A stretch of 64,000 nucleotides of DNA, from assembly GCA_947650285.1 (NCBI GenBank), contig CANTFL010000362.1:1-64000 (forward strand). The letters run 5' to 3'. The position numbers and the translations under genes are program-made. Position 1 is the first letter of the stretch. Every line of letters starts with the position of its first letter. Positions 34,941 to 46,199 of this stretch are shown one piece after another. This stretch comes from Hyaloperonospora brassicae (Eukaryota > Oomycota > Peronosporomycetes > Peronosporales > Peronosporaceae). The notes beneath the pieces were generated by a model that was given only the letters and a program-made list of their open reading frames with translations, had not been told where the DNA came from and did no database searches.

Positions 34941-35389
34941 TGTAACGGGGTGAGCCCTTTACATAAAATTGATACGAATGTATCATTTTTTGAATATTAT
35001 CTATTCAGATAATATTCAATTGACATTACTCGAGAAGAGGTAATATTGGCGGAATATTACCCCCGAGGGTAATGATTTTGGGTATTTCACTTATTGGTTG
35101 ATGTAGACGCTACACCAACGACCGCTGCTAGACGCGCGCAATAAGTGGTGAGCAAGATACCCACATAGGAAATTGCAGTATAATGTAGTTAGATCAAGAC
35201 AAAGATGGTTTATTAAAAACTTATCTATATTACAAACAGTTCTACTTTACCCTTAAATAGAGCTTCCCTAGCTCTGTTTAGTTCCTCGTGCTTCCTCACG
35301 ATGCGTGTACGTGCCATCGGGAGTACGCAGCCTTGTGTTCTATCGCCATAATGTTTCACCAGTCATCTGGTAAGAGCGTGCCCCGTTAC
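34941..35389 (+). repeat. solo or truncated LTR, family 1 (Ty3/Gypsy)
   Basis: Starts TGTAACGGGGTGAGCCC and ends GTGCCCCGTTAC, matching the LTR at 39,253-39,723 in order and orientation but with considerable divergence. It contains the same near-terminal foldback (TGAATATTATC...GATAATATTCA). No matching target-site duplication is visible, so it may be a recombined or partly deleted copy. Confidence 0.8.
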
Positions 35390-35957
35390 TATGAGGGGGC
35401 AGTGTATTCTAATGAAGCGTTTTGCGGTGTTCTGGGTGTGCGAGCACGTGGCAAAGATGGGTAAGGTGATTCGGAATCCATACCAGTACATTGTATAATA
35501 AGCGACCATTTACTAGATAGGTACCAGTCTCATGGTCGCAAACCTCTGCGAGAACTAAACGTAATCCATGCCCTGCCTTCGTCAGGCTAAAATTTGCTTT
35601 AGTCTGGGCATGCGGGAATGTTCCAGAGATGAAAGAAGAGGAAATAAGTGTGTGAGAGTCTAAAGATGGAGGTATTTTTTGAAGTGCTTAGCTGTCTACA
35701 CTACGGCTGACTAGGGATAAGCCTCTGTCCACTCAAAGCCCTTAAATAGTCTCCCTTTTTACTTACTGTCTTTTCCTTTTTTGTTTATTTTGGTGGTTAA
35801 GGTGACGTAGGCCCCCTCCTTACTTACCACCTGGTTCATGTATGGAGTGACGTTGTCTTCAAATTCCTGTGTCTTGATCAATATATGCGAATGAAAGAAT
35901 GTAGATTCCTTCCGAATCTACAGATAGCCCAATCCGTCTTGCGTACTTGTGGTCCAT

Positions 35958-36034
<77 letters not shown>

Positions 36035-37807
36035 GGGACAATAAGGTTTATTACAACTACTTTTCACCACTTAAGATTTGTAATTTCTAAAAATACATCG
36101 GTCATTTTTATAAAGAAATCTCAACTACTTCTCTGTGCCGCACATTTAGGGGTAGTATTACGAGTTAAACCAACTGCTAAATTGAAAATGTAAATCTCCT
36201 CAGACACTGATCGATTCAATCTAGATAATTCAAAGACCACTGTCCATGCAAATTGACCTTTTCACGACACACACATCACCGTCGTAATTCGTGATCCTTA
36301 ACAATCTACCATGAGACGATATTTCTATTACCGCTTTCCTCACTCGACTGATTCGATACTTAAGGGGTGACGGAGGACTTTCCCGGGGGGCCATGGAGAA
36401 TTGCTGTTGATCAAGTACGGAATTAGAACTGGTTTGCACTCTTGACCGCTTGGCTACGCTACACTCGCGCTTCTCTCTAATTCAGGAAGCAGTAGACGCA
36501 TGGCTAAATAGTTTGTTCCACTTACGAGTCCTAGCATGCCATATTGACGTGATTCCCGGTCGCTTCCGTGGGATCTGCTTGCTCTGCTCTTTGGGCCGAC
36601 TTTAGTGCACAATCGTGTATAATAAGGTGCCCAGGCGCACCACTGGACTCAACCATCTTAGCCTGGTGCTTGCTGTATACAAGCGATCGGTACTGAGTCT
36701 CAACAGAGCCCCACGTTCCTAAGGGATTTCGTTTCGTAAAAGTGGGATTCGCGCGCAGCGAACAAGCCGACATGGGGGGAGGCAAGTCGTGAAGAGAAGA
36801 AATACAGGTAGACGCAAAGATGTCGATCTCTGTCGGCACTGTCCGTACCGAGGGATATCAGCGGGTTGCCCTCCTTTCGGGTCGCACGCTGCGTTGCCTC
36901 CAGTAGCACGCGCAGCCGGAGTGAAGACCTTCCCCCTATTGACCTTCGTCGCACTAAGGAAAGACTCCCGTCCGTCCAATGTAAGGGCCAGATTACTGGC
37001 TCTTCGGGGGCCCTCGTCTCTGCGCGTGTCCGCACTGGGCACTGAATGGGAAGTTAGGGAAGAAAAAGTGATTTGGATGCAGTTCTGCAATGGCCTCAAC
37101 ATTTGCAACAGAGCTGCATGTAAGACCGTTTATAGCGGAAAACTCGTCCATTCGTCTATGTAGACTAAGTACGATCTGCGTGTATCAGATGATACGACCA
37201 CAACTGGACTGATGCTACGTGCGTACTGCTTCTGCGTTCTGTTGCATAAACATTGCACGTAGTCATGGACAAGACTGTGCATCAGACACCAGTTATTCAT
37301 CGTACGCTACAATCGAAACCAGGCAACATGGTACCTGAAACGGTTTTGAGGATGATGTCGTTGCGCGTGCACCGGCAGAAAATCGTCTCTTTGCCGAGGA
37401 AGATATTGTGCGTGGAATGAGGGGTCAGCGGTGACGCCACGCTTCGTTGCCTACATGTAGGACTATCTACGCTGTATTGATAGACCCCAATTGTCACAAT
37501 TCTATACTGATCTGCTTGTCTTTTATTTTAGTCCCATTGATGGACTTATCAGGAGGGATGGAGTCGGTGCGCGAAGAGTGGTTGCGTGTCAAGCAAGGTA
37601 CATCAATCTCATCTTTATCCAATCAACTCGCTCGGTGCAAGGGTAGAGGAGTTGGCTCTGTGTCATAAACCAGATCAAGTACATTTTCTGCTTCTGATCC
37701 GTGACAGTATATACTGCCTCTTGCATCTCGCTAGCGGACAATGGAATGTCACCCGTCCCCTATTCTGTTTTTATGCGCTCATTGTGCAATCTGCTCGGTT
37801 ACCAGCC
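35390..37807. other. non-coding region upstream of the effector gene
   Basis: No gene recognised. It holds a (GA)n microsatellite at 35,961-36,032. The 36.2-37.1 kb stretch has GC-richer open frames without domain or coding regularity. The last 500 bp are the probable promoter of the RxLR-like gene; I see no clear oomycete initiator consensus. Confidence 0.5.
35961..36032. repeat. (GA)n microsatellite, about 36 units
   Basis: An uninterrupted dinucleotide run of roughly 72 bp, likely length-polymorphic. Confidence 0.98.
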
Positions 37808-38662
37808 ATGCGTCGTTGCGTATCGATTCTGCTGCTTACTGCCACCTGTTTTGCTGCAACTGCTGAAGCACTCTCGACCGGCCCACCGAGCTCGCTCGAT
37901 CTGGACGAAGGTGACGGTCCTGTCGACAGGCGCCTAAAGCAGGCTGACAGTGGCAACGAAGAGAGGGGTATCGATGTGTCTTTGTTCGTTGAAAAAGGAG
38001 CGGGGTCAATGGTCGCCCTCGTCATGGAGGCAATGCATCACGTATACGATGCTCGTGATCGTGTCTACCGCTACATTGCGACGCGCAGCCTTCCAAGACA
38101 GCATAGAAATATCCTTGCCCGATACGTCACGGCGCTCAAGTCGAATAAACGTGATTCGGTGGACAAGATGATGAGCTCTTTCAATGTGGTGTCGATAGCG
38201 TCGACGATTGACGCGCTGAAGGGTGTGAAGGACCAGCATATTCAAGATATCGCGAGTAGCATGCAGAGCAACATGATCAGGATGTGGAGCAACAAAGGGT
38301 TATCACCTGACACCTTGTACAAGGACCTCAATCTGGGGAAGAACATCTGGAATAGGATAAAGAAGTCTGAATCCAACTTCCGTCTATCAAACCAGCCGGA
38401 CTTCAAACTCTGGGTAGCCTTTGTAAACGACGTCTGGAAACGAAACCTTGGCAACGAGTTCGAGAAGCTGGATGACGAATTGAAGGCCATGATGATACTT
38501 ATTACTGGCAGCAAGCACGAGCAGACAAAGGTCAAGGGAGCACAGAAGTCGTACATAAATAAATGGACGACCCTCGAGATCGATCCGGTGAAAGAGGAGG
38601 TCTTGGTCAACCTCAAGAAGTTGAAACGCAGCAAAACAAAACGAAAGGGTGTGGCCAGGTGA
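37808..38662 (+). CDS. RxLR-class secreted effector candidate (RRLK...EER, WY-like body)
   Basis: 284 residues from the ATG at 37,808; the frame is open further upstream, but this Met alone gives a signal peptide (MRRCVSILLLTATCFAATAEA). It is followed by RRLK at residues 41-44 and EER at 51-53, the usual spacing of the oomycete host-translocation motif, with Lys in place of the final Arg. Such RxLK variants are known in downy mildews. The rest is helical, with WY-domain-like segments such as LYKDLNLGKNIWNRIKK and FKLWVAFVNDVWKRNLG. The gene is intronless, as usual for the class. By family it is secreted and acts inside plant cells; the target is unknown. It lies between family-1 LTRs (34,941 and 39,253) in a gene-poor stretch. 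The frame is intact. Confidence 0.85.
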   Translation: MRRCVSILLLTATCFAATAEALSTGPPSSLDLDEGDGPVDRRLKQADSGNEERGIDVSLFVEKGAGSMVALVMEAMHHVYDARDRVYRYIATRSLPRQHRNILARYVTALKSNKRDSVDKMMSSFNVVSIASTIDALKGVKDQHIQDIASSMQSNMIRMWSNKGLSPDTLYKDLNLGKNIWNRIKKSESNFRLSNQPDFKLWVAFVNDVWKRNLGNEFEKLDDELKAMMILITGSKHEQTKVKGAQKSYINKWTTLEIDPVKEEVLVNLKKLKRSKTKRKGVAR

Positions 38663-39252
38663 AGCCCTCCACGAAAACTGGCGTGTGCTTCTTTTCTTTT
38701 CTATGTACGCGTTGTGCGTTTGGTGCATTCTTCGGTAGAACACACAGTTTCATAACAAATCAAAAGAGTATCAACGATGACTGCTTTCTACCTTGACTTT
38801 TTGACTATCGTTTATCAGGATGCTTTTGATAAACCCCATTAAAACAATCAACTGTTCGACGAACGTAGAATTTACAGCTTGAGGATAAGAGGATGCTCTG
38901 CGTGATCGCATATGCTGCATATTGTGCTTCTCACTTTCTCTGCGTGCGTATATAACGTCACATTGAACCATGCCACTCAGACACGGCTAAGCAACACACC
39001 AGCTCCTCATTTTAATCTTTTTGGTGAAGACGTATAAACCATTTCTAGTAAACGTTATCCATGAGTTTATGTACTGACCGCTTACTAAAGTTATGGTCAA
39101 GTGCTTGACCATTGTAAAGATACGAAAGCTGGACAGATTTAATCAGCGGCTTCTTGCTGCAGTGGTGCACTTACCAGTCGCTCGGCACGGCCGTCGAGGA
39201 GTTGTCAATATGGCTTGCTAAGGCTGGTGTCAGCTCTATTGACAGACGAGAC
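38663..39252. other. spacer between the effector gene and the Gypsy 5' LTR
   Basis: AT-richer 3' flank of the effector gene. No gene or RNA recognised. Confidence 0.5.
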
Positions 39253-39723
39253 TGTAACGGGGTGAGCCCGTCGCATAAAAATTGGTACGAAAGTATCAAT
39301 TTTGAATATTATCTATTTTGATAATATTCAATCAACATCACTCGAGAAAAGTGGTGTTGTCGTAATTTAACCTCTAAAGGTAATATCCGTGGAGGGGTCC
39401 ACTTCTTGGTTGATGTACCGTGTACGTCAACCAATTTGACCACCAATCGGTGTTGGACGCGCGCAATGGGTGGTGGACAGAAGACCCACATAGGAGACAG
39501 TAGTTTAATTTAGTTAGATTAAGACGAAAGATGATTTAGTAAGAAACATAACTATATTAAATAACAGTTCTACTTTTCCCTCGAGACAGAGCTTTCGGCT
39601 TATGTATTGTCTTGTTCGCGCTTCCTCACGACACGTGTACGTGACGTCGGGCGTACGCACCCTTGTATTGTTAACAATACAAGGCTTTGCTCAGTTATCT
39701 GAGCAAGAGCGTGCCCCGTTACA
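39253..39723 (+). repeat. 5' LTR, family 1
   Basis: 471 bp, TGTAACGGGG...CCCCGTTACA. It contains strong foldbacks: arms TTGAATATTATC (39,302-39,313) and 39,320-39,331, and a 24-nt perfect palindrome at 39,661-39,684. Gag begins 48 bp downstream. Confidence 0.85.
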
Positions 39724-39771
39724 CCAGGTAGCACTTTGTAGTCCTTCCAACGCCCACCCGCCTTATCCGCC

Positions 39772-40285
39772 ATGAACATGAAGGATGAGGAAGAGAGCTT
39801 TCACGCGACACTTGAAGGCTTCACCCATTCGAGTGACCTTGAATGGGCCGCGGTAGGGCGAATGAGCTCTACCGTGGGCGACATTGGCGTTACCACTATG
39901 TTGGAATCTCTTGACAGAGGCCAACAACATGCCGCCATCGCGAGGTTCATTCAACATGAACTTGGCGCCGAACGATAGAAAGTAGCCTTGCTTCACCAGC
40001 AAGGCCCTCAACAGGCTGAGCAGTTGAGAGAACTCGGTGCTCAACAGACAGAGCTGTTGAGACAGCAGCAATTTAATGCTGCTGTGGGGGGAACGACGCA
40101 CACGCGTCGCCCCGAAATCTTGAAGGTTGACATCTCCAAGTACAGAGGAGTCGAGGAAGACTAACTGTTGTTATGGTTCGTCGAATGAGACAGATCCATC
40201 AAGGCACGTCGCATCGACGATGAACAAATGAAGCTAACATTTGCTCAATCCCACTTAGCAGGAAGTGCCAAGACTTGGCCCTTAG
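39772..40285 (+). pseudogene. gag: gag, N-terminal part (family-1 element), broken
   Basis: The frame starts MNMKDEEESFHATLEGF and reads through to GSAKTWPL at the family-2 LTR insertion, interrupted by stops at 39,976 and in the 40,160-40,190 region. The last part (KLTFAQSHLAGSAKTW) is the conserved retrotransposon Gag motif, which in other oomycete elements continues directly into the 'ALG-x-MxxPxxF' segment found after the LTR at 40,679. The N-terminal part is therefore the missing front of the interrupted gag. Confidence 0.8.
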
Positions 40286-40678
40286 TGTAACCGGGCAGCC
40301 CGTTACATGAAATTGTCACTCTAAAGAAAGAATGACAATAAAGAATATTAATTGAATATTCTTTGAACAATATCACCGATAGTAGTGATATTGGTGAAGC
40401 GACCAAAGGGTTCTGCTCATTGGTTGATATCTTGACGATATAAACCCACCAATCGCCGCAGGACGCGCGCAATGAGTGGTGACGAGACGTCACCATACAC
40501 TCAGTTATATTAACATAATTAAGTCAGGTTAAACAGAGAGACAGTAACAAAAAAACTTAATTATATTAATACGACAGTTTTACTTTTCCCTTATCTACGC
40601 TTCCTCGTTTACCTCGTGTGCGCTTGTCGGGGTACGATAACCTTGCGTTAAGTTCACGCAAGGGTGTGCCCCGTTACA
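40286..40678 (+). repeat. family-2 LTR inserted in gag (copy 1), with 5-bp target duplication
   Basis: 393 bp, TGTAAC...GTTACA, flanked on both sides by CTTAG (40,281-40,285 and 40,679-40,683), a perfect 5-bp target-site duplication. Removing the LTR and one CTTAG rejoins gag in frame. It is related to family 1 but strongly diverged. About seven differences, mostly in the last 120 bp, separate it from copies 2 and 3. Confidence 0.92.
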
Positions 40679-40691
40679 CTTAGGGCTGGAG

Positions 40692-41378
40692 ATGAGCGAC
40701 CCATACGCTTTTAGGTCGATCGAATCTTTCAAAACCCGGCTGAAAAGAACGTTTGAGCCGCTAAGGGCCGAGTTCAGGGCTCGATTAGAGCTCCTGAAAC
40801 TCAAACGAGGTAAGCGTGATGTGCACGCTTACGCTCAGCATATACGAATCCTCGCGAGTAGTATAACTGCAGAACCGGTTAATGAACACACGTTGATTAC
40901 TGTGTTCATGCAAAGGCTCTCAGAGGGACACGCCAGGAATCAACTGTTCCGCCTTGAGCTGAATACTCTAGAAGATGCTATTGCCGCAGCGGAGCAGGAA
41001 GAATTTAGCATGAGACAAGCTTATGCTAGCTCGAGCTCTTATAATCCACTGAGACGACAAGAGACGGGAGGTCCAGAGCCAATGGACCTCTGCTATGTTG
41101 AGAGTAAGAGACCTCGCTCTTCAAACAACAAGCGATTGCAGAGGTTCAATCGCTGTCAGAAGTTAGAGCACTACGCATACGAGTGTAGTGCTCCACGCCC
41201 AGTACCTATCAGTAATGAGCGAAACGGACGACCAATTGCCAGAAAGGGCAATGGGCGTGGGTCCAGCGCAGTTGCGAAGCCGCAACAGCGAGACGGAACA
41301 TCAAAAAATGGTCGGGGTCAGAAGGGGAGGAGCGCCCTACTGATCCAGAAACCTAAAGATAATGTGCAAATCTCTTGA
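40692..41378 (+). pseudogene. gag: gag, C-terminal part, unit 1
   Basis: 228 open codons from MSDPYAFRS: capsid-like helical region (KTRLKRTFEPLRAEFRARL), then a degenerate zinc knuckle (FNRCQKLEHYAYEC) in which the first Cys of C-x2-C-x4-H-x4-C is Phe, then a basic Arg/Gly-rich tail. The stop TGA overlaps the protease frame by four bases, in the -1 register. This layout is shared by all units and could reflect the original gag-pol junction, but no canonical slippery heptamer is seen. Confidence 0.85.
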
Positions 41379-44300
41379 CGAAAGTTGCTCCAGATTCACA
41401 ATCATTTTGTGAATCTGCACCTGGTGATGACGTTTCGCTCATCACCTTGAAGTTAGAGGTGACAAAAGATATGTCACTTCGTGATCTGGTTGACTGTGGG
41501 GCGTCGAACAACTTTGTTCGTCGCCAGTCACTAGAGGAGCGTGGGCTCAGTTTCGTGAAGCGCCATATTCCCCTCACGAGGATGAAGGTGCGCCTTGCAA
41601 CAGGTGCATCGATTACCGTTAAGAAATGTGTAGTAGGAATCCACTACACGTTGGAGGGCGAACAGTACGAGGATGACTTCATCATGCTGGATCTGGATGA
41701 CAAATTTGATGTCAACCTGGGATTACCTTGGCTCAGAAAATAAGAGCCAAGGGTGAGATGTCAGCATCGATCCGTGAAGATGCCTGCCACTTGTTCATCA
41801 GATGGCCATCTGATGAACGTCATGGAGCGTCCACAAGCGTGTGGATGTACTGCGAGTGAGTGCGATGGCCTCACTTGCGGTACGATCGTTAGCACGACTG
41901 CACAAGACCTCAATGTAGCTGATCGCTACACTGTCGAACAAGCTCCTGGCGGCTGTACAGATGTACAGGCAGCGCCGAAGGCTCACCACTCGAATAAGTC
42001 GAGTGGACCGGGACATGGATGTATGTCTAGCGGACAACGTCCTAGACAGAAGAAACATGTTGCCACCAAAAGACAACACGGTCATCCTAGGTCGACTGGA
42101 GAGCCGACCGTAGAAGATCAAGACCTGACTGTGGTTGCACATCCACAGTCAGAAGACGTAGAGGGAATAAGTCCTCACGTGCTTGAGGAAGGACTTACAT
42201 CAAGAGTTAAATACTGAGGGATTATGCACTCAGCAACCTGTGGAAACAAGGTTCCGGGAAGAAAACGAGACGTTGAACGCTTTGGTCAATGACGGATCAA
42301 GCGTAGGCACTTCCACGCTTGATCTGGTTTTGCCTCCGAAACTAACTTCGGAGATAACTCAATTGCCAACGCTAGAACCGAAACGGTTCTTGCGCGATCT
42401 TCGTACTGGCAAGGTCAAGCAGATCTGCATACTCATCACAGAGGATGACTATGTGGCCGATATTCGGTCGGCCACCGTATTTGCTGAGAACGAACGAGTT
42501 CTCAGCAGCTCACCGATGGACGAAAGTGTCCTCTATGAGAATACTCGGATCGAACGATACACGTCTCAATCCTGGGAGTCACTTCAGGCAAATCCTTTGT
42601 ATAAATATTTGATCGAATTCAAGGATGTGTTTCCTGAATCTGTGCTATGCGAGTTGCCTAAGGACAAAGGCACTCGACACGATATTGAGCTCAAACCAAG
42701 CTCGAAGTACTGTGTCATGAAGCAGTGGCCACTGCCTCGTGAAAAAGTACTAGCGGTCGACAAGTTCTTTGCCGATCGCTTAGCAGCGAGCCATGTAAGG
42801 GAATCAAAATCCCCTCACTGCTCTCCGACCTTCTGTGTGCGAAAGGCTACATGAGGATGGCGGATAGTGCACGCGTTCAACAAGTTGAATGCTGCAACGG
42901 TACCGAATCAGACGCCGATACCGAGGAAGGACGTAATCATAGATGGTATGTCAAAGAGTACCATCTTTTCGTCCATGGATCTGATGGATGGATTTTATCA
43001 GATCCTCATGCGTGAACGGAACATCCCGTACATAGCAGTGAGCACCCCCAGCGGTATGCTGTGGGAGTGGCTAGTGATGCCACAGGGGCTGAGCAATGCC
43101 CCTGCAACATTCAACAGATGTGTCACCAATCTGTTGAGACCGGTGCGTGATTCCGCACCGAGTTACTTCGACGATGTGTTCGTCCATAGCCGGGCTATGG
43201 ACGGAAAGACGGACGTTGAAGTTCACAGAGCTCACGTTCGTCAAGTCCTTCAACTTATGCGCAAGCATAAGTTGTATGCCAACCCCAAGAAGTGTATATT
43301 CGCGGCTAGCGAAATACCACTTCTTGGGTGCATCGTGGGTACACACGGCGTACGCCCCGATCCCGAGAAGATCAAGGCGATCACCGACGGGCCAGTGTCA
43401 GTCGATGTCAAGGGACTTCGGAAGTTCTTTGGTTTATTGGCGTACTTGCACAAGTACTCTCGCAACTACGCCGAGATGACGGTACATCTTTCTTGGTTAC
43501 TCAAGAAAAATGTCAAGTGGTCATGGAACGCTGAGTGTCAGCGTTCCTTCGAAGGTATCAAGCAAAGCTTGATGCAGTCGCCGATATTGGCGATTGCAGA
43601 TCAGGACAGACCTTTTCATGTGGTCTGTGACGCCAGCGATTTTGCAATCGGCTGTGCGTTAATGCAGTTCGACGCAGATGGCGCGGAGCGCGTCATCTGT
43701 TATCAGTCGCGTCAGCTGAAACCAGCTGAGCGCAATTACGCAGTGCATGACAAGGAACACCTTGCCATGAAATATGCACTGGCTAAGTATCGTGTCTATC
43801 TCTTACAGATTGACCGTTCATCGTATATACGGACCATGCGTCACTACGCACGGACGTAAACAGTCCACATCTCTCGCAAAGAATGGCGAGGTGGCTGTCT
43901 TTCTACGCGGAGTATAACTTCTCCGTGGATTATAAACCAGGACGACTCAACGTCGTCGCTGGCGCCAACCTGATTTCGAGTCCAGCGTGCAAACCAACAG
44001 TGAAGATAAGTCCACTGTTGCTACACCAACAGACAGTGTGCCGCCGTCAAGTTTACTTGACGACGTACGAAAGGCATACTCAGAAGATAAGGATCTTCTG
44101 CGACTAATGGATCATCTGGTGGATCCACCCAGTAAATCATTGAAGGATTTACCGGCTTTGTACCGATCCTCATCGGATCGGTACACAACGCGTAACGGAA
44201 TGTTATATTATACAGTCGTTGATGGCGACACGCCTCGTGTCGTCGTCCCCACTCGTAATGATTTGGATTACGCCTCATGTATGAGTGTCACGATGCCCCA

Positions 44301-46199
44301 ACAGGTGGTAATCGTGGGAGAGAAAAGACTTACCTCACGGTAAGTCGTGACTTTTACTGGCCCCGCCAGTATCAGTTTGTACGCAAGTACATACGTGCTT
44401 GCGAGGTTTGTCAACGGGTGAAGACTAGTCCTTCATCCCGCGCACCATTACAGCACCTACCTGTCCTGGAAGAGTGCTGGCATTCCGTTTCAATGGACTT
44501 CATCTTCGGGTTTCCCGAAGACGCTCACAAGAATAATGGCATTCTTGTGTTCGTCGATCGGTTCAGCAAGATGGTGCATCTTGCTGCAGTACCCGAGTCC
44601 ATCACGGCACCCGGCTGTGCTCGAGTCTTTCTTGACACGATATTCCTACTCCACGGGTTGCTCCGTGAACTCGTATCCGACCGTGACCCTCGGTTCACGG
44701 CGTAATTTTGGCAAACCGTGTTCCGTTCTCTTGGAACACGATTGAAAATGTCTACTTCTGACCGTCCGGAAACAGATGGTCAGACGGAACGTGCGAACCG
44801 TGTCCTCGAAGAGATCCTTCGAGGATATGTCCACTCGTTTCCGAGTTGGAGCGAATTCCTACCCATGGTGGAATTCGCCATCAATAATTCGGTGCATGCT
44901 TCCACACAGCACACACCGTTTTACGTGAATGGCTTACGCCATATACGTGTGCCCTTCCTTCTAGAGTGTGACTATTGGATAAGGGGGAGGGACCCGCTCG
45001 AGCAAAAACCGTTTTGGCTCATCACGTTTCGACGCTAACGTCGTCACGTATGATGCCGATGCCGATCAGGTCGACATCGATGAAGAAGATCACCTCAATA
45101 ATAGCGACGACGCTATTATTGACTCGGATGATGATGACGATGCTGGTATATTCAGCATCGTCAACGATTATGCCAGCGAGGAAGAATACAACCTCGCTGA
45201 AGAAGAGAACAATCTCTTAGCAGTGCGCACGAAGCGCACTGAAAGACAAAACAACGAGTCAGCAGAGAACTTCCTGCTGACTAGAGAGGCGGTAGTCCGT
45301 TTCGTTCAGGACTCCATCGCAAATGCGGTGGACCGCCAGAAACGGAACGCAGACAAGAATGGAAGAGCAAATGTACTTTCATTTAAGGTTAACGACCTAG
45401 TACTACTGTCTACGGTAAACTTACCTGGACATGCAGTCACTAGTGTCGGCAGTAGCAAACTACTGCCAAAATAAATTGGGCCATTTCGAGTGTTGCATTG
45501 CAAGGTCAATGCATACACGATCGAGTTGCCACGTAGGATGCGCACGCATCCTACATTTTACGTGGGGAGGCTCAGGTCGTACTGTCAGTACGAGCCTTCT
45601 TCTTCCGATGAAGATAGCCCCCACGTTTAAGAACATCCATCAAGTACTTGCGCTCGCGCTCCAGACGATCCGTCTGGTCGCGCAGATATGATACCTCTGA
45701 ACTCAACCAAGATATCTCCCCGCGAGCTGTCTCCAGCTCGCCGAAAAGGAGCGGACATCCCACTCGACCTGAAGCTGCGCTGTGGCATAATCGGCGCGGT
45801 CTCTCGCCCGATCAGCCTCGCGATCCTTGCGGTTCTTCCGCACGGTATCAGTCAAAGCGTAGCGCCGGTCGCGCTCGTGCTTCAAGTCATCGCGCAATTC
45901 ATCGATTGCGCGATCCATCTCGTAAGGGTCGAGATGGTGAGCAGAATCATCTGGAGGAGGTATTTCCTCCTCCACCACATCCTTTGGTGGATTCTCACGG
46001 TGGTCAACGCTTTCTAGTGGAGCGTATCTTGAACCACCGTGACGATTCAGGATCAAGGACAAGCTACCTCGTCCAGTGGCGGGGGTATCCACCCTCTTGG
46101 AACAGCTGGGATCCCCGCTCTCAGCTGTTGATGGAAGTTGAAGGTCTCGTCCGCCAGTATGACGAGACCCATCCGATGAGTCCTCGGGCCCATCGGTAA
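41375..46199 (+). pseudogene. pol: pol (protease-RT-RNase H-integrase-chromodomain), unit 1, inactivated
   Basis: Protease: LVDCGASNNFVR near 41,490 (aspartyl motif with D-C-G). RT: GWRIVHAFNKLN, MPQGLSNAPATFNR and the active site YFDDVFVHS near 43,165. RNase H: CDASDFAIGCALMQ; then RMARWLSFYAEYNF. Integrase: zinc finger with CEVCQRVK, in which the second His is Asn (HDAPTGGNRG), core SMDFIFGF, SDRDPRFTA and TERANRVLEE. GPY/F-like module: KLLPK-stop-IGPFRV. Chromodomain (frame 45,648-46,199, residues 121-174): FLVERILNHRDDSG, YLVQWRGYP, NSWDP. Breaks: stops at 41,741 TAA, 42,852 TGA, 44,703 TAA and 45,472 TAA, and frameshifts near 42,200, 43,815, 43,970, 44,265 and 44,985. Confidence 0.9.

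Noticed and set aside
35958..36193. 102-codon frame through the GA repeat and its antisense Ser-Leu frame
   Set aside because: Products of the (GA)n microsatellite, not genes.
41375..41378. Programmed -1 frameshift between gag and pol
   Set aside because: The -1 overlap is real in all units, but no canonical slippery heptamer or following pseudoknot is evident, and the surrounding element is full of mutations; noted only as a possibility.
42977..43005. CRISPR-like array in the repeated region
   Set aside because: Foldbacks are all different in sequence and irregularly spaced; there are no constant repeats with variable spacers.
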